NCBI RefSeq assembly: GCF_008065115.1
Contig: NZ_CP042913.1
Location: 1,090,338 to 1,154,337 of the forward strand
Origin: Bythopirellula goksoeyrii
GTDB taxonomy: Bacteria; Planctomycetota; Planctomycetia; Pirellulales; Lacipirellulaceae
DNA length: 64,000 bases
Direction of reading: 5' to 3'
In this document: positions 8,757-19,400 of the stretch, piece after piece
Position numbering within the stretch: position 1 is the stretch's first letter
How the letters are laid out: each line of letters starts with the position of its first letter
Made by a program: the position numbers and the translations under genes
Notes under the pieces: generated by a model
Told to the model about the DNA's origin: nothing
Database searches by the model: none
The model's input: the letters and a program-made list of their open reading frames with translations, nothing else

Positions 8757-11700
8757 TTGACTCACCAATCTTTGCTCAGCTTGTGCACTTCCTGTCTCCT
8801 TGTTTCTAGTGCTGTAATTCCGTGCATTTCGCCCAACTCGGCGACAGCGCAAGGCGTCGTCCGCAATTGGACTGGCGGTGGCGCGACCGACGACTGGTTC
8901 GACGCGGCGAACTGGAGCCCGGGGGCGGTACCTGATCCTGCTGACTTGCTGCTTGTTAGCTCGAGCGACATCGCAGGACTCGATAGCAATATTGTCAATA
9001 TCTCAGACGGTGGGCGGATTGAAATCTCTAGCCTCTCCGCGACAGCGACTCTCAGTAGACTCGACGTCGGGCTCCAAGGAGAAGGGACGCTCGATATGTC
9101 TGGCGGCACGCTCACGACCGGTTTTGTGCTCATTGGCACTACGGGGAACTCATTCGGCACGGCAAACATCACAGGAAATACTTCAACTTGGAACATTACG
9201 GACGGCTCAGACAGAGACCTCTATGTCGGAGAGGATGGCGAAGGGCGGCTGAATATCACTGGGGGAGCGGATATCGATATTTCCGATGATGTATTAATTG
9301 GGAACAGAGCAAGCGGCATCGGCGTAGTCAACGTTTCAGGAAGTGGGTCGACGCTCGATCTACTCGATGCCGGTGTGATTAGCGAACTGATTGTTGGAGG
9401 GTTTGGTCGAGGCACACTGAACGTCACAAACAGTGCCGCTGTGACAAGCAGACTGGGCGCTATCGCCAACTCGTCGGGATCCAATGGCAAGGCGACTGTC
9501 GATTCCGCCGGCACTTGGAGTATCACCGAGGAAATGTACGTAGGCTCTGGAGGCACGGGGACGCTGGAGATCCTGGGGGGCGGTTCCGTTGATAATTCGA
9601 CTGGTTATATCGCAAGGGACAGCACCGGGGTCGGTCGCGTGCTGGTCGAGGGGGCTAATTCTCTGTGGGATGTGGACTCGACTCTCTACGTAGCAGATGA
9701 GGGCTACGCGGAGTTGGAAGTCCGTAACGGGGGCCGGGTAGTGAGTTCAATAGGAATCGTTGGCAACGATTCCACAGGCAATGGCTCGGTGATTGTTGAG
9801 GGGGACGATTCGATGTGGGATATCGCCAGCACTTTACGTATTGGAGAGGAAGGAACAGGTTCGCTCACTATCTCCGATGGGGCAGCGGTCGAAAACACGT
9901 TTGCCGACATCGGCAATCTGAGCGGTTCGACTGGCGTAGTCACTGTGGAAGGTGCCGGTTCGACTTGGACCAATTCCTCAGTCCTCAATATCGCTGACTC
10001 TGGAGACGGTACGTTAAATATCGCAGGAGGGGCAACAGTATCGAACACAGCCGGAAACATTGGCTTCGCCAGCGGCAGTGATGGGACTGTCAATGTTTCG
10101 GGAGGTAGTAGCCACTGGAGCAACGAAAGTTTGGTACGAGTCGGTGTGAGTGGCTCTGGAACTTTAAACATATTGGGAGGCGCCAAAGTTTCCAGTACGC
10201 ATGCTGGAATTGGTGTCATAGGCAGCGGCAATGTATCCATTGAAGGCGCTGGATCCCGATGGATTGCCACCAGCAGCGGTGGTTCCACTGTTGGTGAGGA
10301 TGGCAACGCCACGATGCAAATTACTTCTGGAGGCGCTTTTGAAACACCTGGCAACCTAGTCGTTGCGAAAAACGATGCCTCGACGAGTAGCTTAACGGTC
10401 ACCGGCAACGGATCGCGCCTTGATTTGGGATTCAGCCTCTCTCTGGGAAATGTCGGCGGAACGAGTACCGGTTCCGCGACGATCGGAACTGGTGCCCACG
10501 TCACCGTTGGAACTTCAACAGTTATCCAAAACGCCAACAGTTCGCTCACGGTCGACGGTGGTTCGCTCACGACCACTTCGCTGATTAACAACAACGGTGG
10601 CACGTTTGTATTCAACAGCGGTACCATAACCATCGACGGAGGAGGGTTCCATCCCGGCAACAGCTTCTTGCTCAATGGCAATAGCACCGCAACATTAAAC
10701 CTGCAGGGCAATGGTGTATCAGACTTTAGCCAACTGACGGTGGGCAACACAGGAGACGCCGTGCTCAGGCTCGCGGAGGGTCACAGCCTGACTTTAGACG
10801 AAGGAACCATCGGCGTGTCGGGCGAATTCATCCTCGACGGCGGACACCTCGCGGCCGAAACATTCAACAACCTCGCAGGGGGGGAATTCACTTTCCTGAG
10901 TGGACGAGTTACGGTCAATGGAGATGTACTGGGCAGTAGTGCTCCTTTTGTCATTCCAACCGGAGGCACCGTTGATGGCTCCGGCTTTGTCGAAGCAGAC
11001 GTAGTTGGCCAGCCAGGTTCGACAATCACCGTGACCAGTGGCAATTATACACTAGGAAATCCTTTCAGCTTTCTGGGCTTTGTGCACGAAGGCACGCTCA
11101 GCGTGGGTAACAGGATTGCTAAGCTCAAGTCCGCCGGCTTCGCCCAGTTGGGCGCGCTAACGACCCTTTCTGGCGGCACGATCACCGCGGACAACGGAAT
11201 CTCTCTCGGCGGTGGTGACGTAATAATGGGAAAGGGCGACGTGAACGCGAAAATTGCGGCCGGGATTGGTTCGTTTATCTATGCCCCCGGCGGCGACCTC
11301 ACCCTCGGCGACGCCAATGCCTTTGACGGCTTTGTGTCAGCCGGCAACATGACTGTCGATGCCGATAGCATCATCTTGCTCGACCGCAACCAGGCCCAAC
11401 TCGGCACGCTAACTACTGTTATCGGCGGTGGCAAAGTTGTAGCTGCAAACGGTGTAGTTCTCGACTTTGCAAGCGCCATCACTGGCGATGGCAACATCGA
11501 CACACCCAATGACCCTCTTCGTCCGACGATTATCAACGGCACGGTCGAAGGCACTAGTTCCAACCTGAGCATTGGCTTCAACGGCTATGTGAAAGGAATT
11601 GGCATGTTGAATAACGTTTATTTCACCGGCACACATGCCCCAGGCTTGAGCCCAGCGGAGCTGTTGGTCGGTAATCTAACGTATGCCAATTCTGCCACCT

Positions 11701-12173
11701 TGGAGATCGAAATCGGCGGGCTCACGGCGGGCAACTCGTTTGACAAGCTCACCAGCAACGGCATCCTCGACCTCGACGGCACACTCGATGTCACTTTTCT
11801 CAATAACTTTATGCCCAGCTTAGGCGACTCGTTTGAAATCATCACGGCAGCGAACGTGATCGATGAATTCGCATTCGAGAATCTTCCTGACATTGGTCCA
11901 CTCTTGTGGAATGTGAACTACGGAGCAACTAGTGTATTACTCGAAGTGCTCTCACCGTTCACCGCCGACTTCGACCAGGATGGCGATGTCGATGGCAATG
12001 ACTTTCTCGTTTGGCAGCGCAATCCAGGGGTGGGTAGTTTAATCGACTGGCAGGCACAATATGGAAGTGTTTTACCACTAACTGCTAACGCGAATGCTGT
12101 GCCAGAGCCTCAAGAGCTATTTATTCTAACTTGTATTGCATTATTTTCTTGCATGCAACGAGTGATTCGTTGA
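8757..12173 (+). CDS. PEP-CTERM protein with T5SS-associated repeats
   Basis: The 1,138-residue protein starts at TTG 8,757 with AGGGGG 8 nt upstream, and a signal peptide follows (residues about 5-31, ending SATAQG). An N-terminal segment WTGGGATDDWFDAANWSPG is typical for this class. Residues about 80-600 carry repeats of the form VEGAGSTW...L.IAD.GDGTLNI.GGATVSN, matching the T5SS/PEP-CTERM-associated repeat. The central and later parts are further beta-helix-like segments. The tail has loop DFDQDGDVDGND (nt 11,967-12,002), FLVWQRNPGVGSLIDWQ and VPEP at nt 12,099-12,110, ending SCMQRVIR. The tail DNA is close to that of the preceding gene, while residues just before it nearly equal those of the following gene. 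Probably a surface-anchored fibre or adhesin; no enzymatic motif is visible. Confidence 0.85.
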   Translation: MTHQSLLSLCTSCLLVSSAVIPCISPNSATAQGVVRNWTGGGATDDWFDAANWSPGAVPDPADLLLVSSSDIAGLDSNIVNISDGGRIEISSLSATATLSRLDVGLQGEGTLDMSGGTLTTGFVLIGTTGNSFGTANITGNTSTWNITDGSDRDLYVGEDGEGRLNITGGADIDISDDVLIGNRASGIGVVNVSGSGSTLDLLDAGVISELIVGGFGRGTLNVTNSAAVTSRLGAIANSSGSNGKATVDSAGTWSITEEMYVGSGGTGTLEILGGGSVDNSTGYIARDSTGVGRVLVEGANSLWDVDSTLYVADEGYAELEVRNGGRVVSSIGIVGNDSTGNGSVIVEGDDSMWDIASTLRIGEEGTGSLTISDGAAVENTFADIGNLSGSTGVVTVEGAGSTWTNSSVLNIADSGDGTLNIAGGATVSNTAGNIGFASGSDGTVNVSGGSSHWSNESLVRVGVSGSGTLNILGGAKVSSTHAGIGVIGSGNVSIEGAGSRWIATSSGGSTVGEDGNATMQITSGGAFETPGNLVVAKNDASTSSLTVTGNGSRLDLGFSLSLGNVGGTSTGSATIGTGAHVTVGTSTVIQNANSSLTVDGGSLTTTSLINNNGGTFVFNSGTITIDGGGFHPGNSFLLNGNSTATLNLQGNGVSDFSQLTVGNTGDAVLRLAEGHSLTLDEGTIGVSGEFILDGGHLAAETFNNLAGGEFTFLSGRVTVNGDVLGSSAPFVIPTGGTVDGSGFVEADVVGQPGSTITVTSGNYTLGNPFSFLGFVHEGTLSVGNRIAKLKSAGFAQLGALTTLSGGTITADNGISLGGGDVIMGKGDVNAKIAAGIGSFIYAPGGDLTLGDANAFDGFVSAGNMTVDADSIILLDRNQAQLGTLTTVIGGGKVVAANGVVLDFASAITGDGNIDTPNDPLRPTIINGTVEGTSSNLSIGFNGYVKGIGMLNNVYFTGTHAPGLSPAELLVGNLTYANSATLEIEIGGLTAGNSFDKLTSNGILDLDGTLDVTFLNNFMPSLGDSFEIITAANVIDEFAFENLPDIGPLLWNVNYGATSVLLEVLSPFTADFDQDGDVDGNDFLVWQRNPGVGSLIDWQAQYGSVLPLTANANAVPEPQELFILTCIALFSCMQRVIR

Positions 12174-12220
12174 GAATAGGAAGCGTACTTTTCAACGCTA
12201 ATTAGAGAGGGAAATTTGCT

Positions 12221-15154
12221 ATGCCTAGGATCGAGACCCTTCCTAGTCGAATCGGCAAGCTATTTTGTTTAGCGTTGGTAATCGAATTGTGTTTCGAAAC
12301 TCAATCACTCCACGCCCAAACCTGGTTCGGCCCCGATGGGGGCTCTTATCATGATTCATCCAACTGGCTGCCGACAAATGTCCCCGACACCCCAGCAGAA
12401 ACCGCACAGTTTAGTGGTGGCACTGGAGGCGTCGCATTCAACTCGGATGTGACGATCAACATCCTCAACAAGCTCGGCGGTGTCCACACGTTCTTCACTT
12501 CGGGCCCGACCAAGCCAGTAACCTTGTCCTCCGACGAAACCAGAGTGTCGAATTCCACCAGCGGCGGCATCCTCACACTCGGCAAATCTACAGGCACGGC
12601 TGCCATCAACCTCGATGTTGCAACGTTGCTCAGAGTCGGAAACGAGGGCGTCCTAAACATCATGGAAGGTTCCTCGGTCACATCGTCGGAGCTCAGTTTG
12701 GGCGCAGTCAGTACGGGCGACGGCACGATTCTTGTCGATGGACCCGGATCAAGTTTAAACATCACCGGCACCGCTCCCATTGATATCGGCGAACAGTCCA
12801 GCACAGGCAATCTGACCGTGCAGAATGATGCTACGGCGTCTTTTGCCGACACGCTCAATCTTGCAGATTCGGCGATTGCAGGTTCGAGTGCCGTGGTAAG
12901 CATACTTTCTGGTGGTTCGGTGATAGCCAATGATCATGTCAACGTTGGAACAGGCTCAACAGCCGGTCAATTTGCAAATCTTACCGTGAGCGGCACGGGA
13001 ATCGCTGCCAGCAGCTTCACACAAACTGGTGCCACCCAGCTCACCGTGGGCAGTTCCGTATCTGGCAACACGGCAGAGGTGAATGTCAACAACGGTGGCA
13101 TACTCTCTACAGGCACAGGTCCAATAACGATCAACTCTAATGGGGTGATCAATATCACGGATGGCACATTCAACGCAAATGGAAGTATAACGACTTCTGG
13201 GGGAGGGTCTCTCTCACTCAATGGAGGTGAACTCAATGCGAACAAGGGATTCGATGGAATCATCCAGCCGTCTGATTTCGCTGCCGGAACTCTCACCGTC
13301 ACCAATGGTTCGTTCGACCTTCCATCCGATTTTTATTATCATGGTGGCATTGAGGCTTTCACTCATTTCCACCTTATCTTGGGGGCTGGTGCTACATTAA
13401 ATCTCAATCATTCGTTCCTCGTTGGCTGGAATCTAGGTACTGGGGATTTTACTATCAGAGACGGTGCAAATGCCTCGACCTCCGTAGGTGCTATTTTCCC
13501 GCGAGGTCATGTCACCGTAGATGGGGACTTTTCGACCTGGACTTTGACGAGCCTGCTTCGTCCTCTGGGAGGCTCCATGAGCATCCAGAACGGTGGAGAT
13601 GTGATTTCTCCGGAAACCCTCATAGATGCTGATGATTTCGATCCTACAAACGAGGGCACTATAAGCATCGACGGTATGGGCTCCACATTGACCAGTAGCG
13701 CAACTCTCTCGGTGGGAGACGCGACGAAAGGTGACTTGATTATTACTGACCAAGGAGAGGCCTCAAATGTTACAGGTATCATTGGAAATCAGGTTGGTGC
13801 GATAGGCTCTGCAACGGTCGATGGCTTCGGATCCCTGTGGGCGAATACAACAAGCCTCACTGTCGGACAGCAGGGCTATGGCACGCTGCAAGTCACGGGA
13901 GGAGGAGTTGTCTCTAGCAGAAACGGATTCATTGGCAGTGAAGCCGACTCGAATGGCACGGCGACGATCGCCGGGAGCGGTTCTATCTGGACGAATGCAG
14001 ATCTCTATGTCGGGGGGAACTCCAGTACAATCGGTGGCAATGCACAACTTCGGATTCTCGACAATGGCCTTGTGGAAGTAGGAGATACACTAACGATTTG
14101 GGATCAAGGCACGATCATCCTTAACGGTGGCATCTTGAAACTCGACTCCACAGCCACCGTAGGTAGCGGAACAGTTAACTACTTCAAAGGCACGTTTCAC
14201 CTCACGGATGCCGGAGGTTACACAGTTGGTGCCAACTCTGGTTTGATTGATGAAGCACTCGGCTTTGACAATGCAATCATCCCTGCAGGGGGCGGACTGA
14301 TCGTCGATGAGCAACTTTTAGTACCGGCGGGAACTTCGCTTACTGTGGTGGCAAGCGATGTGAATGTGGATGAGCTGACTAACAACGAGTTGGTCAACAT
14401 GACCGGCGGGAAGATTACAACGGCGACGGGACTGATAAACAATGCCGACATGATTCTTGTGAACACAACGATAGACGGCCCGGTCACAAACACCAGCGGT
14501 TCGACAGTCACGGTACTCGGCACAGTCGACTTCAACGACATGGTAAGCGGACCCGGCAATTTTTTCGGTCCCGGCACGGCCAATTTCAACGGAGGAATGG
14601 CTCCCGGCGCTAGCCCGGCACAGGTAGCCTTCGAGGGCAACGCGTCGCTGGCAACCACCAACACACTGTTCATCGAGTTAGGAGGGACATCGGCCGGCAG
14701 TGAATTCGATACCCTCGCCATCGCTGGCATCGCCGATCTTCGCGGTACCCTTGATGTCAGCCTACTGACTGGCTTTACGCCCTCGCTTGGCGATAGTTTT
14801 GAAATCATCACTGCGGCAAATGTGCTGGATTCGTTCGAAGTCGAAAACCTCCCAAACATTGGTCCACTCTTGTGGAATGTGAACTACGGAGCAACGAGTG
14901 TGGTACTCGAAGTGCTGTCACCTTTCACCGCCGACTTTGACCTCGACGGCGACGTCGATGGCCGTGACTTTCTGGTCTGGCAGCGGGGTGGATCACCTAA
15001 TGGTGTGAACAGCGGAGACTTGGCGCTGTGGCAGGGGCAGTATGGCAGTGTGATTCCGCTGACACCAGCCGCAACCGCCGTACCGGAACCAAGTGCCTTG
15101 ACGCTACTAATGCTATCTACCCATCTGATCGGGTGGCGAGGCAGAGATTACTGA
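12221..15154 (+). CDS. PEP-CTERM protein with T5SS-associated repeats
   Basis: The 977-residue protein starts at ATG 12,221 with GAGAGGGA 7-8 nt upstream and a signal peptide (cleavage near LHAQ/TW, residue 33). It begins with the segment TWFGPDGGSYHDSSNWLP, then strand-rich repeats of the T5SS/PEP-CTERM-associated kind (for example VDGFGSLWANTTSLTVGQQG and the following GTLQVTGGGVVSS). The tail carries loop DFDLDGDVDGRD (nt 14,933-14,968), the GGSPNGVNSGDLALWQ form of the second half, and VPEP at about 15,080-15,091. It lies 47 bp after the previous gene in the same direction, so co-transcription is possible. The last 7 bp overlap the end of the convergent regulator gene. Function is inferred to be structural or adhesive at the cell surface. 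Confidence 0.85.
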   Translation: MPRIETLPSRIGKLFCLALVIELCFETQSLHAQTWFGPDGGSYHDSSNWLPTNVPDTPAETAQFSGGTGGVAFNSDVTINILNKLGGVHTFFTSGPTKPVTLSSDETRVSNSTSGGILTLGKSTGTAAINLDVATLLRVGNEGVLNIMEGSSVTSSELSLGAVSTGDGTILVDGPGSSLNITGTAPIDIGEQSSTGNLTVQNDATASFADTLNLADSAIAGSSAVVSILSGGSVIANDHVNVGTGSTAGQFANLTVSGTGIAASSFTQTGATQLTVGSSVSGNTAEVNVNNGGILSTGTGPITINSNGVINITDGTFNANGSITTSGGGSLSLNGGELNANKGFDGIIQPSDFAAGTLTVTNGSFDLPSDFYYHGGIEAFTHFHLILGAGATLNLNHSFLVGWNLGTGDFTIRDGANASTSVGAIFPRGHVTVDGDFSTWTLTSLLRPLGGSMSIQNGGDVISPETLIDADDFDPTNEGTISIDGMGSTLTSSATLSVGDATKGDLIITDQGEASNVTGIIGNQVGAIGSATVDGFGSLWANTTSLTVGQQGYGTLQVTGGGVVSSRNGFIGSEADSNGTATIAGSGSIWTNADLYVGGNSSTIGGNAQLRILDNGLVEVGDTLTIWDQGTIILNGGILKLDSTATVGSGTVNYFKGTFHLTDAGGYTVGANSGLIDEALGFDNAIIPAGGGLIVDEQLLVPAGTSLTVVASDVNVDELTNNELVNMTGGKITTATGLINNADMILVNTTIDGPVTNTSGSTVTVLGTVDFNDMVSGPGNFFGPGTANFNGGMAPGASPAQVAFEGNASLATTNTLFIELGGTSAGSEFDTLAIAGIADLRGTLDVSLLTGFTPSLGDSFEIITAANVLDSFEVENLPNIGPLLWNVNYGATSVVLEVLSPFTADFDLDGDVDGRDFLVWQRGGSPNGVNSGDLALWQGQYGSVIPLTPAATAVPEPSALTLLMLSTHLIGWRGRDY

Positions 15155-15942
15155 TCGCCATGCATTCCACGGTGGAAGCGGAGCCAGTGGGCCAGAAGTT
15201 CGGCGCGGCTGCTTACGCTGTAGTGTCGGTAAATCACCTTGACGTACTGGTGGACTGTCTCGGGGCTGATTCCCAGTCGGCTGGCTACCTGTCGCTCGCC
15301 ATCACCCTCCAACAAACAATGGAGTGTCTGTTGCACGCGAGGGGGCAACTGAAATTCGGAGGGCTCATCCGGTCCGGCGAGCGACACCCCGATCAGCCGA
15401 CCGATTTCACTTTGTGCGAACTCCAGCAGCTTGCGCTCGCGATGGCCGAATTGTGCTTCGCCAATCGGACGGTGAATTGTCACGGCAGACGCGATATTCC
15501 ACGGCTGCGGACGGTAGAAGGAAGCTAAGGATGCGTCCACCCCGGCAAGTCGCATGTAGTTTTGATACTCAGGCGAACGATACCATTCGCGGTCGGTAGC
15601 GACTTCTTTTCGAGTACAGGTGATCAGGCGGCCGGGGCGAGAAGCAAATTGACGAAACGAGTTGGCACTGACCATCCCATCGTTCATGAAGGTCCGCCAT
15701 ATGGCATGCTGTTCTTCGCTGGCGAATCCGAGTTCAAGATTGTCGTGCAGTTCCGGAGGACCGTCTGAGCTGGTCATTCTCCAAGTCCCTCCAACTGCCA
15801 CCTGCGCACCGATAATCTTTGTTAGCCCTTCCAGATAGTGGCGTCGCCACGCAATCGGATTCGGGCCTAGTTCGCGACACTCGCCAATGAGACGGGATAT
15901 GTCACGGATCTCGGATAGTCGCAGTCTCTCAGATCGGGCCAT
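15148..15942 (-). CDS. LuxR-type transcriptional regulator
   Basis: The 264-residue protein ends in a LuxR/GerE-type helix-turn-helix (residues about 197-255), seen in LPPRVQQTLHCLLEGDGERQ followed by VASRLGISPETVHQYVKVIY and a Y.V.SR.ELLAHWLR end. The N-terminal 190 residues are not a response-regulator receiver: no phosphoacceptor aspartate pattern is visible; they look like a GAF/PAS-sized sensory region (EWYRSPEYQNYMRLAGVDAS, HRPIGEAQFGHRERKLLEFA). The start is ATG 15,942, which has GGAGAG 7 nt upstream; a TTG six bases earlier is the alternative. The gene is convergent with the PEP-CTERM gene to its left and divergent from the giant gene at 16,477, so it may control the island. That link is inference. 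Confidence 0.85.
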   Translation of the reverse strand: MARSERLRLSEIRDISRLIGECRELGPNPIAWRRHYLEGLTKIIGAQVAVGGTWRMTSSDGPPELHDNLELGFASEEQHAIWRTFMNDGMVSANSFRQFASRPGRLITCTRKEVATDREWYRSPEYQNYMRLAGVDASLASFYRPQPWNIASAVTIHRPIGEAQFGHRERKLLEFAQSEIGRLIGVSLAGPDEPSEFQLPPRVQQTLHCLLEGDGERQVASRLGISPETVHQYVKVIYRHYSVSSRAELLAHWLRFHRGMHGDQ

Positions 15943-16476
15943 GGCCAATCTCTCCAGCTGTGATTTATCGAGGAGGAATCCGATCTCAAGTATCGGGCTA
16001 TTTCCACATTATTTATCTTGGCAGTCTAGCACGATCCATTCAGTGAAAACAGCTTTTTTTGAGGATTTCTGGAGACCTAATCCCCGATTCCGGGGAGTTG
16101 CATTGTGAGAGTGGATAATAGACTCTAGATGCCCTGACAAGGCTTTGGTCGCAGAATCTGCGCAAATCTCTAGATCGAAGTTTCGGCCCAGAATGTCGCT
16201 CAGATAGTTGACAAGTCCTTAAGAACTAGTTTTGATATAGCACTTGCCTGCAAAAATCAGCGGACGATTCCGCCAGTTTCAACCGACCACCGGAAGAAAT
16301 CTGAAGAGATTTCGCATGAGCAATTCTGTTCTGATGCCAGTTGAGGTAACATCCGCGTCCAGAATGGGTTTATCCCTTTTGGACCTTTTCGCGGTGTTTT
16401 CGCTGTACACCAAGTTTCGACTCACTTTGTGGCCGCTTGCCTGCTGCGCCACGACTTCTTTGGGGAGATTAGAAAG
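15943..16476. other. 534-bp divergent intergenic region
   Basis: This region separates the LuxR-type gene (minus) from the giant surface-protein gene (plus) and must hold both promoters. Apart from the candidate promoter at 16,208-16,236 I see no gene and no strong repeat. Confidence 0.5.
16208..16236 (+). promoter_or_regulatory. Candidate sigma-70-type promoter for the giant gene
   Basis: TTGACA (16,208-16,213), a 17-nt spacer and TTTGAT (16,231-16,236, four of six matches) fit a vegetative promoter. It would give a leader of about 230 nt before the start at 16,477. Position and fit are suggestive only. Confidence 0.35.
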
Positions 16477-19400
16477 ATGACATGCTACCTGAATTCATTG
16501 CGCCGTTTGCCAGTTGTGCTCTTCATACTACTTGTCTGTTGTCTCGTGGCAGTACCGACTCGAGCGACCACCTTTACCTGGACCGGTACAGGAACGAATG
16601 GCAATTGGGCAGATCCCTTCCAGTGGAGCGGATTTTCAAGCCCACCCACCAACGGCAGTAACACCGACATCGTCATGCAAGGGAGCGATACATCGCCGGA
16701 TATTCAGGATATCTTCAACAACAACCTCGATTACGACATCGATTCGATCACCTTGTCCTCTTCCTACACGGGTGCTTCAGCGATGATACTTACTGGAGGT
16801 GAGTTAACGGTCGATAACGAAATCGTCAACAATGACCCTCAGGAATTTGAATTCAACTCTGTCATCCACATGGGAGATCAGTTTCTCGGCATTCGTCCGA
16901 ATAATGGCACTATCGATTTCGATTCTGCCGTGGAGGTCAATTTTACAGGCTCTACGATCGCTGCAACTGGCGGGGGAGACGTCTTCTTCGACGGAGGGAT
17001 CTCAAGGGCCTTCATCCTCAATGACACCAGCTTGACCATCTTCGACGGTACTTTTGTGCGCATCGGCGGCAGCAGTAGTCCCATCGGCACGGTCAATATC
17101 TTTGATGGAACTTTACAGATTAACTCCAGTTCGAACTTGCCAACCACAGCCGATGTCTCAGTCTCCAGTGGAAGTCTATTCGATCTGAACAACTTTAGCG
17201 AAAGCATCGACCGACTAACCGGATCGGGCTCGGTCGATTTGGGAACCGCGACACTGACGACTGGCGATACAGCAAATTTTAGCTTCTTCGGTACGATTTT
17301 CGGTACCGGCGGTATAACTAAAGACCAATCCGGTATTATGACCATTGAAGGGAGTAACACCTATTCCGGCGCCACCTCGATTACCGGTGGTACACTGAGG
17401 CTTAATGGCTCGGGGCAACTTTCTAGCTCGACTGACGTGAGTGTTTCCTCAGGTGCCACCTTTGACCTCAACGGCATCAGCAATCAAGTCGATTCGATCT
17501 CTGGCGCAGGCACGATCCTTCTGGGAGGTGCCGTTCTCACGGTCGATGAAACCGCCGGAACACGGAACTTCACCGGCAACATCCTCGAATCTGGCGAAAT
17601 GCAGAAAAACGGTGCCGGTACGCTTTCGTTAGGTGGCAACAACACCTTTACGCTGTTAGATATTAACGCTGGCACCCTACAGGTTAGCAGTGCAGGAAAT
17701 CTTGGCAGTGGCAATATTGAGTTGGGCAGCGGCACTCTCCAAGCCACCGCGTCATTTACCAATGCCAGACCGATCCTAATCAATTCATCAACGGCAGTCA
17801 TCAACGTGGACACCAGCGACACACTCACCCAGTCGGGAGTGATTTCAGGGAGTAGTAATTTCACCAAACTAGGCAACGGCACACTGAGCTTGAACGCTAG
17901 TAATTCACATACTGGTGACATCAACATTAACGACGGGATTCTCGCCATTAGTAGTAGTAACCGCATCAACGATGCCTCGGATATTACCCTTCTGGCGGGT
18001 GCTACTTTTGATCTCAATGGGTTTTCCGAAACCGTCGATACTCTCTCGGGAACCGGTGGGACTGTTGCCACCGATGGAGGCATCATAACGGTCGATGAGA
18101 ATTCCGTATCCACCTACACATACAATGGAGCAATCACCGGCTCAGGGGGGCGATTGACTAAGTCCGGCACTCACACGATGGTCCTCGGTGGGAGTAATAC
18201 GTACACAGGCGTGACGACGATCAACGGCGGCACGTTGCGGCTTGGCAGTGCAAATCGCATCAGCAATTCTTCCGACTTGGTGGTGAATGGGTCGGGTACT
18301 TTCGATCTCAATAATTTCACTGAGGCTGTTGATTCGATCACCGGTAGTGGCTTGATTACCTTGGGAAGCGGCACGCTCACCGTCGTTGAGAACAGCGCCT
18401 CAACCCGTACGTTCAGCGGTTCGATCACCGGTACGGGCAGTCTGGCGAAAAACGGTTCTCACACTTTGGTACTCACTGGAAATAACACCTTCAGTGGGGA
18501 ACTCTCACTTTCGGGTGGAACTCTTTCGGTTGGCGCGAGTAATAATCTTGGCAACACAGGAGCAAACATCGTTTTCTTTGGGGGAACACTCCAAACCACT
18601 GGTTCGTTTGACAATGTTCGTGAGGTGTTCATTGGGCCTTTCAATTCCGCAACATTCGAGGTAGATACGTCTACCACCCTTACCCAATCGGACTTTATCA
18701 CTGGGGATTCGACCACGACCCTGAATAAAACTGGTGGGGGCACTTTTGTACTCAGCAGTGCCAGCTCGGGCTTTGGAGGCCTGATCAACATTACAGGTGG
18801 TACTTTTCAATTTGGTTCGGGCGATACCGTTGCTAACTCAACGGATGTGACTGTTGCTGGGGGTGCGACCTTCTCCCTCACGCAGACTGAAGGAATAGAC
18901 GCTTTGAACGGTGTTGGAAACGTGACGATCGCCAGTGGCCAACTTCTTGAAGTCGGACTGGACAATTCCAGTTCATCGTTTAGCGGCATCATTTCCGGTG
19001 CCAATGGCCAGTTCAGTAAGGCGGGCAACGGCGTGCTTACTTTATCCGGCAGCAACACCTATACGGGATCTACCTCCATCAACGGTGGAACCATTATGCT
19101 CTCTGGAGCAGGTCGTCTCGCTGATGCGACCGATGTCAACGTTACTTCTGGCGCAACTTTTGACCTGAATAATGTCTCCGATGCGATCGATGCCTTGACC
19201 GGTGCGGGGGCTGTCACCTTGGGCGCAGGTAGCTCCAATACGCTCACCATTGGCAGCAATAACGGCAGCGGCACGTTCAGCGGAAATATTTCGGAGACGG
19301 GTGCTTTGACCAAGGTAGGGAGCGGCACTCAGACACTTTCGGGGAATAATACCTATTCTGGCACTACTTCATTCGATGGGGGTGTCCTCAGAACCGCCAG

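Noticed and set aside
9704-10750. A 348-codon open frame on the minus strand opposite a beta-repeat gene
   Set aside because: The opposite strand of Gly/Thr/Ser-rich repeat genes lacks stop codons by composition; the predicted protein is Pro/Val/Leu-rich with no domain, and the plus-strand gene is certain. The same holds for similar minus frames at 12,349-12,930, 14,218-14,859, 17,484-18,113 and 22,167-22,730.
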